Positions 34,331 through 43,427 of a stretch of DNA of 64,000 bases are shown in pieces. A program made the translations under genes and the position numbers. The stretch covers positions 4,628,501-4,692,500 of the forward strand of contig NZ_CP139421.1 of assembly GCF_034119865.1 (NCBI RefSeq). The letters run 5' to 3'. This DNA comes from Algoriphagus sp. NG3. Lineage in GTDB: Bacteria > Bacteroidota > Bacteroidia > Cytophagales > Cyclobacteriaceae. Every line of letters begins with the position of its first letter. Within the stretch, counting starts at the first letter, position 1. A model generated the notes under the pieces. That model was not told where the DNA came from and made no database searches. It was given only the letters and a program-made list of their open reading frames with translations.

Positions 34331-35467
34331 TCAAATCTGTGCCATTGTAGATTCAATAGTCTTTTGATAATAAGATACATAAAGTGGTAAAATTTCCGAA
34401 ATATCAAACTCCTTAGCTCTTTCCAGTGCATTTGTTTTGAATTTCGGCAGATTGGCTTCATCCAAAATATAAAGTGCTTTTTCCTTCATACTTTGTATAT
34501 CTCCTATCTGACATACATACCCGGTCACACCATCAATGTTAAGTTCCGGTATGCCTCCTGCATTGGAGGATAGTATAGGCACTTCGCAGGCCATTGCTTC
34601 CAAGGCGGCCAGCCCAAAGCTTTCCTTCTCAGAGGGCATCAAAAATAGATCCGCAACTGAAAGGACTTCTTCCACAGCATCCAGTTTGCCCAGGAAGCGA
34701 ACATCATCGCAAGTTCCCAGTTCTCTACATAGCCTCTCCATTTTATCCCGCTCGGGACCATCTCCCACCAAAAGCAATTTTGCGGGGATCTCTTTTCTCA
34801 CCTCGTAGAAAACACGGATGACATCTTCTACCCGCTTGACTTTCCTGAAATTGGAAGTATGCACCAAAAGCTTCTCACCATTTGGACAGATAGCCAGTTT
34901 GAAATGCTCCTTTTTCTGACGCTTAAACCGCTCCAGATCTATAAAATTTGGAATAACTTCGATTTCACGCTGTATGTCAAAAAAGGCAAAGGTTTCTTTT
35001 CTCAGGTCTTGAGAGACGGCAGTGACACCGTCCGATTGATTGATACTGAAAGTCACTACAGGCTCATAACTGGGGTCTTTGCCCACCAATGTAATGTCAG
35101 TTCCATGAAGTGTCGTCACTACAGGTATTTGTATTCCTTCAGTTTTCAGGATCTGCTTGGCCATATATGCCGCAGAAGCATGAGGAATGGCGTAATGGAC
35201 ATGGAGGAGATCCAGTTGTTCGTACTTGACCACGCTCACCATTTTACTAGCCAGAGCCAGTTCATAAGGCGCATGCTCAAATAGCGGGTAGCTTTTGATA
35301 TCCACCTCATGATAAAAAAGATTCTCGCTGAAAAAATCCAATCGGGTAGGTTGCTTGTAGGTAATGAAGTGTACTTCATGTCCGTTTTTAGCAAGACCTT
35401 TACCGAGTTCTGTCGCTACTACTCCACTACCACCAAAGGTCGGGTAGCAAACAATACCTATTTTCAT
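34331..35467 (-). CDS. bshA: N-acetyl-alpha-D-glucosaminyl L-malate synthase BshA
   Basis: First enzyme of bacillithiol synthesis; transfers GlcNAc from UDP-GlcNAc to L-malate. 378 residues from the ATG at 35467 (an upstream in-frame ATG at 35506 precedes the conserved N-terminus). GT4/GT-B fold with the BshA-typical opening KIGIVCYPTFGGSGVVATELG, HVHYAIPHASAAY, TLHGTDITLVG, and the donor-site motif PSEKESFGLAALEAMACEVPI. The other bacillithiol genes are not in the window. It indicates that this organism uses bacillithiol as its low-molecular-weight thiol. Confidence 0.93.
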   Translation of the reverse strand: MKIGIVCYPTFGGSGVVATELGKGLAKNGHEVHFITYKQPTRLDFFSENLFYHEVDIKSYPLFEHAPYELALASKMVSVVKYEQLDLLHVHYAIPHASAAYMAKQILKTEGIQIPVVTTLHGTDITLVGKDPSYEPVVTFSINQSDGVTAVSQDLRKETFAFFDIQREIEVIPNFIDLERFKRQKKEHFKLAICPNGEKLLVHTSNFRKVKRVEDVIRVFYEVRKEIPAKLLLVGDGPERDKMERLCRELGTCDDVRFLGKLDAVEEVLSVADLFLMPSEKESFGLAALEAMACEVPILSSNAGGIPELNIDGVTGYVCQIGDIQSMKEKALYILDEANLPKFKTNALERAKEFDISEILPLYVSYYQKTIESTMAQI

Positions 35468-35621
35468 AATTTCGTTGGGCTGGTTTATTAACCTGACTTT
35501 TAACACGCATTAACACGAAAATTGTTCATTTCCCGGGATTTAAATACTCCAATTGTGCAGTAATTAGGTAAATCAATTGAAAATCAGAGCGGTTATAAAA
35601 TCGGAATATAATTATATTCAA

Positions 35622-35657
35622 TAAAAAACCCTTGGGAAAGCTCTTCCCCAAGGGTTT
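35622..35657 (-). terminator. Intrinsic terminator of the GMC oxidoreductase operon
   Basis: Minus strand: AAACCCTTGGG, a short loop, CCCAAGGGTTT, then TTTATT. It has perfect 11-bp arms and lies about 25 nt after the stop codon. Confidence 0.85.
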
Positions 35658-35681
35658 CGTTAACTGCGTTGTACCAATAAG

Positions 35682-37400
35682 CTATCCTTTTTTACTCTCA
35701 CTTACCGCATGGTGAGCGGCTCTAGCAGCAAAGGCCATATAGGTCAGGGTAGGATTTTGTGTAGCAGTAGAAGTCATACAAGCTCCATCAGTCACATACA
35801 CATTGGGCACAGCATGAAGTTGGTGATCCCCATTGAGCATGGAAGTTTTAGGATCTCTGCCCATACGCACGCCTCCCATTTCATGGATATCCAGCCCCGG
35901 AACCCGGTGGTCGTCACGAACTGAAATATCTGTAAATCCTGCTTTCTCAAACATTTCAGAAATCTGCTCCTGATAGTCAATGATCATTTTTTCATCATTG
36001 TCGTCATAGGACACATCGAATTTTAAGGTAGGAAGCCCATAGGGGTCAAGCTTATCTTTGTCCAAAGCGATGTAATTCGACTCTTTTGGGATAGTCTCTC
36101 CCATCATATGCGACCCTACTCTCCAAGGCCCATCCGGTGGAGAAGGGTTCAACATGTTGTTTTTCAATTCCATTCCTACCCTTGCATCTGCCACATAGCC
36201 ACCGCCCCGGTAGGCACTGAAGCCTCCGGCATACCCTCGAAGGAAGTCGGTTTCCTGTTTTTTCACATTCCTGAATCTAGGAATATAGCCACTTGTAGGT
36301 CTTCCTCCAGAAGTGGTGTACTCCATAAACCCATCATAAGATGCACTTACTCCAGCTCTATAATTGTGGAACGCAAAATATTTGCCCAACACTCCACTGT
36401 CATTCCCAAGACCATTTGGGAATCGGGTGGAGGTAGAGTTCATCAAGATAGCGTTGGAATTGGTCGCAGCGGCATTGACAAAAATGACATCAGCGTAAAA
36501 CTCTTCCATTTCCTTGGTGTGCGCATCGATTACTCTTACGCCAGTGGCTTTTCCTAATTCATCATCATAAATAATGGAATGCACTACTGCATCCGGTCTT
36601 AGGGTGACATTTCCACTTTTTAAGGCCCATGGAATCGTAGAAGCATTGCTGCTGAAGTATCCCCCAAAAGGACATCCCCGCTGGCATAGATTTCTGTTTT
36701 GGCAGAAAGCCCGCCCTTGGGCAGTAAACTGCTCATGCGGCCCATTGATGTGAGCACATCTGGAAGAGATCATGTGCCGATCCCCACCATACGTTTCCTT
36801 CAGCTTTTGGGCAAAATGCTTTTCCACAATATTAAGATCATAACCTGGGAGAAATTCCCCATCTGGCAGTACATCCAACCCATCCTTATTCCCGGATACT
36901 CCGGCAAATTTCTCCACATGGCTGTACCAGGGAGCAATGTCCTTATATCTGATGGGCCAATCCACGGCAAATCCGTCCCTGGCCGGGCCTTCAAAATCAT
37001 AGTCTGACCAGCGCTGCACCTGCCTTGCCCAAAGCAATGATTTACCGCCCACCTGATAGCCTCTGATCCAATCGAAGGGCTTCTCCTGAATGTAAGGCTG
37101 CTCAGCATCTTTTACAAAAAAGTGCTCGGAATCTTCCCCAAATGCATAGCACTTAGCTACTATTGGGTTTTCGTCCAATACTTTCTGCGGCAGTTTACCT
37201 CTATGCTTAAATTCATAGGGTAGCATATTTGTGGTGGGGTAATCCTTGACGTGCTCTACATTTCTGCCTCGCTCTAATACAAGTGTCTTCACTCCGAGAT
37301 CACCAAACTCCTTGGCTGCCCATCCTCCACTCGCTCCCGAACCAATAACAATCGCTTGGTAAGTTCTTTCTTGTTTGCTACGGATATTGAGATTAGCCAT
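35682..37400 (-). CDS. GMC-family FAD-dependent oxidoreductase
   Basis: 572 residues. N-terminal FAD-binding VIGSGASGGWAAKE (18-31) and LVLERG, a central substrate domain with a cysteine-rich stretch (FCQNRNLCQRGCPFGG), and the C-terminal catalytic His/Asn region HEMGGVRMGRDP ... TQNPTLTYMAFAARAA. It resembles the large subunit of gluconate 2-dehydrogenase-type complexes that oxidise sugars or sugar acids and pass electrons to a cytochrome or quinone. It has no signal of its own and probably hitch-hikes through Tat with the small subunit, whose stop overlaps its start by 8 nt. Confidence 0.92.
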   Translation of the reverse strand: MANLNIRSKQERTYQAIVIGSGASGGWAAKEFGDLGVKTLVLERGRNVEHVKDYPTTNMLPYEFKHRGKLPQKVLDENPIVAKCYAFGEDSEHFFVKDAEQPYIQEKPFDWIRGYQVGGKSLLWARQVQRWSDYDFEGPARDGFAVDWPIRYKDIAPWYSHVEKFAGVSGNKDGLDVLPDGEFLPGYDLNIVEKHFAQKLKETYGGDRHMISSRCAHINGPHEQFTAQGRAFCQNRNLCQRGCPFGGYFSSNASTIPWALKSGNVTLRPDAVVHSIIYDDELGKATGVRVIDAHTKEMEEFYADVIFVNAAATNSNAILMNSTSTRFPNGLGNDSGVLGKYFAFHNYRAGVSASYDGFMEYTTSGGRPTSGYIPRFRNVKKQETDFLRGYAGGFSAYRGGGYVADARVGMELKNNMLNPSPPDGPWRVGSHMMGETIPKESNYIALDKDKLDPYGLPTLKFDVSYDDNDEKMIIDYQEQISEMFEKAGFTDISVRDDHRVPGLDIHEMGGVRMGRDPKTSMLNGDHQLHAVPNVYVTDGACMTSTATQNPTLTYMAFAARAAHHAVSESKKG

Positions 37401-37947
37401 TAATTCGAGGTTTTTGAATATCAGAAATCAGCACAGCTCCATTGTAAGTGCCTGGAATAAGAGAATAGGGAATTACATCAGTCTGAATATATTCTGATGC
37501 CATATACCCCTGCATAGTAAGCCGCTTGGTGGTATTCAGAAAATAAGAAAGGGCTTTGTTTTTTTCTTCTTCCCGTATCAGTCCTTGTTGGATAAGGTCT
37601 TCTTTCTCCTTGGTATCCAGTTTCTCAAACTTGCCTCCTCCTGATTCCTTGGCATAGGCCGGAAATGCAGCTAAGCCTTGGGTGAAAAGCTCCTGATCTT
37701 CCTTTTGAAGGCAATCATTGACCATGACCAATATAAAATCCGGTACTTCTAGATCCAATGCTCCCTTCAGTTCCCCAGCCGGGATGATGCTGTTTGATAT
37801 TTCTCCCAAAAGTTGTTTTTGGGTATTGGTGATTTTCAGGTTTTCATAGGCCTCCAGGATATCATCGTTGCTGAAATCACAGGAAGGTATTAAGGCAAGC
37901 CCTCCCGATATCAGTGCCAAATGCCTGAGCGCAATTCGTCTGTTCAT
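37393..37947 (-). CDS. Gluconate 2-dehydrogenase subunit 3 family protein
   Basis: 184 residues. The N-terminus MNRRIALRHLALISGG has the twin-arginine pair and ends in a lipobox-like IPSC (Cys23), so it may be a Tat-exported lipoprotein. The subunit-3 domain follows (NTQKQLLGEISNSIIPAG ... FILVMVNDC, and the C-terminal GYMASEYIQTDVIPYSLIPG). These small subunits escort and anchor the GMC flavoprotein encoded just downstream (ATGGCTAA overlap). Confidence 0.88.
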   Translation of the reverse strand: MNRRIALRHLALISGGLALIPSCDFSNDDILEAYENLKITNTQKQLLGEISNSIIPAGELKGALDLEVPDFILVMVNDCLQKEDQELFTQGLAAFPAYAKESGGGKFEKLDTKEKEDLIQQGLIREEEKNKALSYFLNTTKRLTMQGYMASEYIQTDVIPYSLIPGTYNGAVLISDIQKPRING

Positions 37948-38041
37948 AGGTTTTTAGAGTTGGGTTATTTAAATCGAGCGCCCAATGTAGCCATAATGCC
38001 TATTAATTGCCATCATTTTTTATACCCAAATAACAAATCAG

Positions 38042-40084
38042 CTATTTGGAAAGAACTCCCACCTCAGCAAATGTCGCATCATTGCCATCGGCCGTTTTAC
38101 TGGCTTTTAGACGGATGAATTTGGCTTTGACTTCGTCAAATCGGATTATCTGCTCAATTGGGCTATTGACGATATTGGAGAATTCGCCCGAAGCCACAGA
38201 ACGGAAGCTTTCGCCATCGGAACTCACTTCAAAAACGTAATTCGTAATAAATCCACTTGGATAGCGTGCCTGCATCGGCATATAGGTAAATCCTCTGAGC
38301 GCTACTTCCTCCCCCAGGTTGATGGTAACGCTGTTATCCTTGCTGGCTACGTAAGTCTGGGGATTTTCATCTATCAGCTTTTCTCCCTGCGGAGATGTCC
38401 ATTTAGTTTTTGCCAAATCTACTTCTACAGTGATCGCTTCACTTATTTTGCCAGTGGCGGGATTTAGGGAAATGGCTTGAAGTGTAACGGGATTTTCTAA
38501 CTGGAAGGGAGAAGAGTACTTTTTGCTCTCTTTGGAAGGCTTCGATCCATCTAGTGCGTAATAAACTTCCAGGCCTTCTTCTGGACTTTCCAAAGTGATT
38601 TCCCCCGCTTTGTTTCTGGAGAAAGTAGGAGGCAGCAGGAGTTTGGGAGCATTGTAAATCCCGATTTCTGAAATTACAGGGATGTCTTTGCCATCGGTAA
38701 ACCGTATGCGGACCGAGCTGGCTTTTACATCAGGGAACCTTAGAATTCTCTTGTAACCTATTGTAGTGGCTTCGGCGATTTTTTCCCAATTTCCATCCGT
38801 TTTCTTTTCCAACACAAAGCTTTTCACCCGCTGGCCGAGAGGTGTATATTCTTGCAAAAGCAATCTATTGAACGTGATCTCATCACCAAAGTCCAAGGTG
38901 ATTTCACCAGAATTGGCACCGTCTTTAGTAGTCCAATACGTTCCATAATCACCGTCCAGAACATTTTCCACTTCATATCCTGCACCTCTCTCGTCATTTG
39001 CCATTGCCCTAGCTTGAGGAGCCAAATTATTGGCAAAGTCTTCTTTGATCTTTTCTGAAAATTTCAGGATCGCCTCCACATCGTTTTCATGGATCAGACC
39101 CCGTGTATCTACCGGGAAATTGATAAGTAGGGAACTGTTTCTTCCTATACTTTTATAGTAGATTTCAAGTAAGTCCGGCAATGAGCGTACTTTGTGATCC
39201 TCATACTTGTGATAATACCAGCCTGGGCGTATGGAAACGTCAGCCTCCGCAGGCACCCAATGTGTACCGTCTTCCTGTCCGGAAGCGTATTTTTCCGGGT
39301 ACTCAGGCATTCCGGCATAGACCGAATCACGCATCAGATTGGACCAAGTGGTTTCGTAGGCAAAGCCATGTTCATTTCCTACCCATCTCACATCTGGTCC
39401 TCCGTCCGAGAACATCATCGCTCCCGGCTGTAGATCGCGGACAAGTTTATATGTGTTAGGCCAATCGTAATAGGTAAGCTTGTCCACCTTTCTGGTTTCA
39501 TTTGCTCCTCCATAGTATCCATCACCTCCATTTGCCCCATCAAACCAAACTTCAAACACATCCCCGTAGTTGCTGAGTAACTCGGTCAGCTGGTTACGCA
39601 TGTAAGTAATATATTCAGGCTTGCCATAGTCTGGGTGATTTCTATCCCAAGGGGAATAATAAATCCCGAACTTCAATCCATATTCCTTGCATGCTTCGGC
39701 CAATTCCTTGATCAAATCACCCTTTCCATCCTTCCATGGACTGTTTTTAATAGAATGTTCCGTATAGGCTGAAGGCCAAAGTACAAAGCCATCATGATGC
39801 TTGGCCGTGATGATCAGCCCCTTCATACCAGCCTCCGAAGCGACTTGCGCCCATTGTCTGGGTTGCAGATCAGAGGGATCGAACATCTCAGGTTTTTCAT
39901 CTCCAAAGCCCCATTCCCTATCGGAGAACGTGTTCATATTGAAATGGACAAAGCCATAGAATTCCAGTTCCTGCCAAGCTATCTGGCGAGCTTCAGGTAC
40001 AGGTAAAACCGGGATAGGAGGCGCAGCTTTTTCAGTGCAGTAGGTAAAGGAAAGCAATACAGCAAACCAAAGCGTTTTTCTCAT
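38042..40084 (-). CDS. GH29 alpha-L-fucosidase with discoidin-type carbohydrate-binding modules
   Basis: 680 residues from the ATG at 40084, which starts a lipoprotein-like signal (LLSFTYC); the longer reading frame upstream has no such signal. GH29 catalytic barrel (about 30-345): FVHFNMNTF, LIITAKHHDGFVLWPS, FGIYYSPWDRNHPDYG, and the probable nucleophile Asp in VFEVWFDGANGG. It is followed by a first F5/8-type C module (about 370-480), a chitobiase-like/Fn3 insert (YYALDGSKPSKESKKY) and a second F5/8-type C module at the C-terminus. It releases fucose from glycans outside or in the periplasm. Confidence 0.93.
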   Translation of the reverse strand: MRKTLWFAVLLSFTYCTEKAAPPIPVLPVPEARQIAWQELEFYGFVHFNMNTFSDREWGFGDEKPEMFDPSDLQPRQWAQVASEAGMKGLIITAKHHDGFVLWPSAYTEHSIKNSPWKDGKGDLIKELAEACKEYGLKFGIYYSPWDRNHPDYGKPEYITYMRNQLTELLSNYGDVFEVWFDGANGGDGYYGGANETRKVDKLTYYDWPNTYKLVRDLQPGAMMFSDGGPDVRWVGNEHGFAYETTWSNLMRDSVYAGMPEYPEKYASGQEDGTHWVPAEADVSIRPGWYYHKYEDHKVRSLPDLLEIYYKSIGRNSSLLINFPVDTRGLIHENDVEAILKFSEKIKEDFANNLAPQARAMANDERGAGYEVENVLDGDYGTYWTTKDGANSGEITLDFGDEITFNRLLLQEYTPLGQRVKSFVLEKKTDGNWEKIAEATTIGYKRILRFPDVKASSVRIRFTDGKDIPVISEIGIYNAPKLLLPPTFSRNKAGEITLESPEEGLEVYYALDGSKPSKESKKYSSPFQLENPVTLQAISLNPATGKISEAITVEVDLAKTKWTSPQGEKLIDENPQTYVASKDNSVTINLGEEVALRGFTYMPMQARYPSGFITNYVFEVSSDGESFRSVASGEFSNIVNSPIEQIIRFDEVKAKFIRLKASKTADGNDATFAEVGVLSK

Positions 40085-40214
40085 TGTGAAGGATTTAGCG
40101 AGTAAATTAGGGCTTTTGCCTGAATTTTGGAAATGGATTATGATAATGGTATTCAAAAATGAACTTTGAAGGAAAGAGTTTACGATGTTGAGGTGAAAGC
40201 CATTAATTTGCCGG

Positions 40215-40301
40215 TATGAAATCGAGCATGTCGATACGGACACACACTGGCATGATTATAAACGCTGCGAGATTCCACCTGCCGGCAGGCGGGTGTGACC
40301 A
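40215..40301 (+). promoter_or_regulatory. Leader element copy 2, upstream of the TonB-dependent receptor gene
   Basis: Same five conserved blocks as 34036-34114 in the same order (51 identical bases), with different inserts: a short GTC/GAC hairpin in the first gap and a GC-rich palindrome (CCTGCCGGCAGG) before TGTGACCA. It ends 22 nt before the start codon at 40324. Confidence 0.65.
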
Positions 40302-40323
40302 TTAAAAAAAGAATTACAAACAC

Positions 40324-42567
40324 ATGAATAAAACTTTCACTCTTCTCTGCCTATTATTTTCCACTTGGGCTCATGCCCAGATATCTGTTAAAATTGTGGA
40401 TTCAGAAAGCCGCCAACCCTTGGAAAATGTGCGGGCTAGCGTCAATGGAGAATTTATGGCCAGCAGCAATCAGAGTGGAGAGATCAAAATTACGAATACT
40501 GAGAAGTTGCTTATTCGCTTCGAGGTAGAAGGATATGAACCTATAAATAAAGAGGTCAGCCCTGGAAAAGAGCTGGTAGTCTATATGACTAAAAAATTTA
40601 TGAATCTTTCAGAAATAACTGTCTCTGCATTTGAATCCGAGCGGGGAATCCTTGAGCAATCGGCCTCCATAGCAGTAGTTTCGGAGCAGGATTTCAACCG
40701 GTTCAATGAGACCTCACTCGTTAATTCCTTCAACACCAAACCCGGAATCCGTATAGAAGAGCGTGCCCCCGCAAGTTATAGAATATCAATCCGTGGCAGT
40801 TCTCTTCGTGCGCCCTTTGGTGTCAGAAATGTGAAGGTTTATTGGAACGATGTGCCATTTACTTCACCTGATGGCACGACTGCTTTAAACCTTCTGGATC
40901 TTTCCAATATCAGAACCGCTGAAGTAATCAAAGGGCCATCTGGAAGTATTTATGGGGCAGGAAATGGTGGAGTGGTAAACCTATATAGCCCAGCAAATCC
41001 GGCAGGCGGGAGAGTTTCTGCGGATTTTATGGTTGGTGACTTCGGAATGACACGCTATAAACTGGGGATTTCCCAGCAAGTGGGAAATGGCGGGTTTGAG
41101 GCTTCTTACGTCAGCCAGAAGGCAGATGGTTATCGAGAGCATTCGGCGATGGACAGGCAGGTATTTCAGCTAGGGGGTTTTTTCAATGTGTCTGAGAAAC
41201 AGGAAATCCGTACACAATTGCTCATTTCCGACCTGAACTACCAAATCCCCGGTGCTTTGAATGCCGATCAGCTGGCAGAAGATCCTACCCAGGCAAGACC
41301 CGGTTCTGCAGCACAAAACAGTTCTATAGCCCAGCAATCAGTTTTTGCTTCAATAGGCCATTTATACAGGTTTACACCTAAACTTAAAAACTCCACAACG
41401 CTCTATCTCAATACCAATGATTTTGAAAACCCTTTCATTTTGGATTACAAAAAAGAACTGGGTTTTGGATATGGGGGAAGGACGGCATTTACTTTTGATG
41501 GGAAACTGGCAGGAAAAGACCTGAGGATCATTGCCGGGGGAGAGTACCAAAGCAGCGTGACGGATGCGCAGAATTTCGGAAATAGAGCAGGAGTAGCAGA
41601 TACCGTGCGTTTTGCGGATAAACTTGGTGCCAAGCAGGGCTTTCTGTTTCAGCAGGCCGAATGGGATTTGATGGAAAATTTTATGGTGACTTTCGCTCTC
41701 AGTGAAAATTTCAGCAGCTTGGAGGTCGACCGACAAATAGACGCATCGGGCGGAGCTACTGGCCTGCAGACCAGAAAATTTGATCCGGTTGTAGTTCCCC
41801 GATTTGCACTCAATTATCAATTCAATGACTACTCTGGAATTTACGGGAGTATCAGCAGCGGTTTTTCACCTCCTACCATCGATGAAGTACGGACAAATGA
41901 AGGCAGTCTGAATCTAGATTTGGAAGCGGAAAAAGGGTTGAATTATGAAGTGGGCTATAGAATGGGGAAAGGGAAGCTGAATCTGGATGTGACTGCATTT
42001 TACTTCAAGCTGGACCAGACCATCACTACGTATACCAACACCCAGGGAGTTGTGCTTTTTAGAAATGCCGGCTCCACGGACCAGAAAGGTATAGAAACAG
42101 CGATTGATTATGCGTTGATCCAAAGCCAAACAACATTTGTCAGAGATCTTAAAATCGGGACAGCGTTTACCGGGCATTATTTCACATTCAAGAATTACCA
42201 GCAAGGGGACAACGATTACTCGGGCAATGACCTCACAGGGGTTTCGCCCAATACCTTGGTCAGCCGACTGGATCTTCGCACTTCACCGGGTTTTTATCTG
42301 AATTTCACCCATCAATTTGTGGATGAAATCCCGCTGAATGATGGTAATACTGTTTATCAAGATGCTTACAATCTCGTGAATATGCGTTTTGGCTGGGCAA
42401 GAAGCTTTGCAGGCAAGTGGGAATTGGAAGCCTTTGCCGGGGTGGACAACCTGACTGATGAAGTGTACTCTCTGGGTAACGATCTTAATCCCTTTGGCGG
42501 AAGATATTATCAGCCTGCTCCAGAGAGGAATTGGTATGGTGGAGTGAAAGTGGCGTTTGTCTATTAG
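40324..42567 (+). CDS. TonB-dependent outer-membrane receptor
   Basis: 747 residues. Signal peptide (about 1-18, ending AHA), a short CarboxypepD-reg-like domain (about 20-85, VDSESRQPLENVRASVNG), then plug domain (VVSEQDFNRFNETSLVNSFN, IRIEERAPASYRISIRGSS, GPSGSIYGAGNGGVVNLYS) and beta-barrel ending VKVAFVY. It lacks a SusD partner and is of the size seen for siderophore/haem/cobalamin-type receptors; the ligand is unknown. The leader element 40215-40301 precedes it. Confidence 0.92.
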   Translation: MNKTFTLLCLLFSTWAHAQISVKIVDSESRQPLENVRASVNGEFMASSNQSGEIKITNTEKLLIRFEVEGYEPINKEVSPGKELVVYMTKKFMNLSEITVSAFESERGILEQSASIAVVSEQDFNRFNETSLVNSFNTKPGIRIEERAPASYRISIRGSSLRAPFGVRNVKVYWNDVPFTSPDGTTALNLLDLSNIRTAEVIKGPSGSIYGAGNGGVVNLYSPANPAGGRVSADFMVGDFGMTRYKLGISQQVGNGGFEASYVSQKADGYREHSAMDRQVFQLGGFFNVSEKQEIRTQLLISDLNYQIPGALNADQLAEDPTQARPGSAAQNSSIAQQSVFASIGHLYRFTPKLKNSTTLYLNTNDFENPFILDYKKELGFGYGGRTAFTFDGKLAGKDLRIIAGGEYQSSVTDAQNFGNRAGVADTVRFADKLGAKQGFLFQQAEWDLMENFMVTFALSENFSSLEVDRQIDASGGATGLQTRKFDPVVVPRFALNYQFNDYSGIYGSISSGFSPPTIDEVRTNEGSLNLDLEAEKGLNYEVGYRMGKGKLNLDVTAFYFKLDQTITTYTNTQGVVLFRNAGSTDQKGIETAIDYALIQSQTTFVRDLKIGTAFTGHYFTFKNYQQGDNDYSGNDLTGVSPNTLVSRLDLRTSPGFYLNFTHQFVDEIPLNDGNTVYQDAYNLVNMRFGWARSFAGKWELEAFAGVDNLTDEVYSLGNDLNPFGGRYYQPAPERNWYGGVKVAFVY

Positions 42568-42595
42568 AAAAATATACTCATCGCAGAAGGAATTA

Positions 42596-42690
42596 GAGGC
42601 CTGAAGGGACGAAATATAGTAGTCCAGTCCGCTAGGGCTGGGAAAAAACATAGACAAATCAACCCCTAGCTCTGAAGGAGCGTAATCCAG
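42596..42690. repeat. Degenerate REP-like unit pair
   Basis: Two related units 71 nt apart: CTGAAGGGACGAAATAT (42601) and CTGAAGGAGCGTAATCC (42672), with CTAGGGCTGGG and CCCCTAGCTC between them pairing partly. It looks like an old interspersed repeat just downstream of the TonB receptor gene. Confidence 0.45.
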
Positions 42691-42727
42691 TTTGCCTTGA
42701 TTTTGTATCAGGGATCAATCGGAAGCC

Positions 42728-42756
42728 AAAAAAACCGTTCGTGTGACACGAACGGT
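42728..42756 (-). terminator. Intrinsic terminator, minus strand
   Basis: Perfect 10-bp arms ACCGTTCGTG and CACGAACGGT with a 3-nt loop, followed on the minus strand by seven T. The only minus-strand gene that could use it is osmC, whose stop is 175 nt upstream on that strand, beyond several repeats. Confidence 0.7.
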
Positions 42757-42781
42757 GGCAAAGTTTTAATATAACAACAAA

Positions 42782-42812
42782 GCCCACAAAGATTCTCCAA
42801 AGGACGCAGCTG
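42782..42812. repeat. CACAAAG/AAAGG-CGCAG interspersed repeat, copy 1
   Basis: This stretch aligns with 58725-58755 (shared blocks CCACAAAGA, CAAAGG, CGCAGC), with differences in between. Neither copy has an ORF. Confidence 0.45.
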
Positions 42813-42821
42813 CTATATGCA

Positions 42822-42851
42822 CTAGAAAATCCCAAAACTCGGATTTTCTAG
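42822..42851. repeat. Perfect 11-bp inverted repeat
   Basis: CTAGAAAATCC, 8-nt loop, GGATTTTCTAG. It directly abuts the transposon-end copy at 42852, so it may be part of the same decayed element. Confidence 0.5.
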
Positions 42852-42878
42852 CATACCTGAGGCTTTTTCAACAAGCCC
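42852..42878 (-). mobile_element. Solitary end of the MITE family
   Basis: The reverse complement begins GGGCTTGTTGAAAAAG and matches the left end of the 31364-31626 element at 23 of 27 positions. No partner end or target duplication is visible nearby, so this is a remnant. It lies in the 363-bp gap between the TonB receptor and osmC genes. Confidence 0.6.
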
Positions 42879-42930
42879 TAATTAAATTCTTGGGGCTGCC
42901 ATCTTGATTCCAGATTATAAAAACTTGAAT

Positions 42931-43344
42931 TTAAGCGTTCAAGGTGCTTTCTACACTGATTTCCAAATCCAAAACTCTTGAAATAGGGCAGTTTTCCTCC
43001 GCATCCTTCACCAGCTCATCAAACTTGTCCTGGGCTATACCCTCTACTTTTGCCTTAAGTACCAAGTGTGATTTCTTCAATGTTCCTTCTTCAAAAGTGA
43101 TATTCGCAGTTACATCCAGTTCATCGGCAGTGTATCCGGCTTCCTGAAGGTTAAAGCTCAGTTTCATTGCAAAGCATCCTGAATGTGCAGCTGCGATCAA
43201 TTCTTCAGGATTGGTTCCTACTCCGCTTTCAAATCTGGAGCCGAAAGAATACTGGGTTTTGTCTAGGACAGTGCTTGGTGTGGTCAGTGTTCCTTTTCCG
43301 TCTTTTCCTGTTCCTTGCCATACGGCAGTTGCTTTTCTGATCAT
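42931..43344 (-). CDS. osmC: OsmC/Ohr-family peroxidase
   Basis: 137 residues from the ATG at 43344. Thiol-dependent peroxidase reducing organic hydroperoxides in the cytoplasm. Both redox cysteines are present: Cys in AAHSGCFAM and Cys in EENCPISR; GVGTNPEELIAAAHSGC is typical of the OsmC branch. It is transcribed alone after the polysaccharide cluster; bacillithiol made through BshA could be its reductant (inference). Confidence 0.92.
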   Translation of the reverse strand: MIRKATAVWQGTGKDGKGTLTTPSTVLDKTQYSFGSRFESGVGTNPEELIAAAHSGCFAMKLSFNLQEAGYTADELDVTANITFEEGTLKKSHLVLKAKVEGIAQDKFDELVKDAEENCPISRVLDLEISVESTLNA

Positions 43345-43397
43345 GGTCAATCTATTTTTTAGGGTTAAAAGTTTATATCACAGAAAGGAGTTTTTTA

Positions 43398-43421
43398 GTA
43401 GGAAAGTTCAGCGGGTCCTAC
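43398..43421. terminator. Hairpin between the polysaccharide cluster and osmC
   Basis: GTAGGA and TCCTAC arms with a 12-nt loop. A run of six T follows on the plus strand only, so its use for the minus-strand cluster is uncertain. Confidence 0.3.
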
Positions 43422-43427
43422 CCTTTT

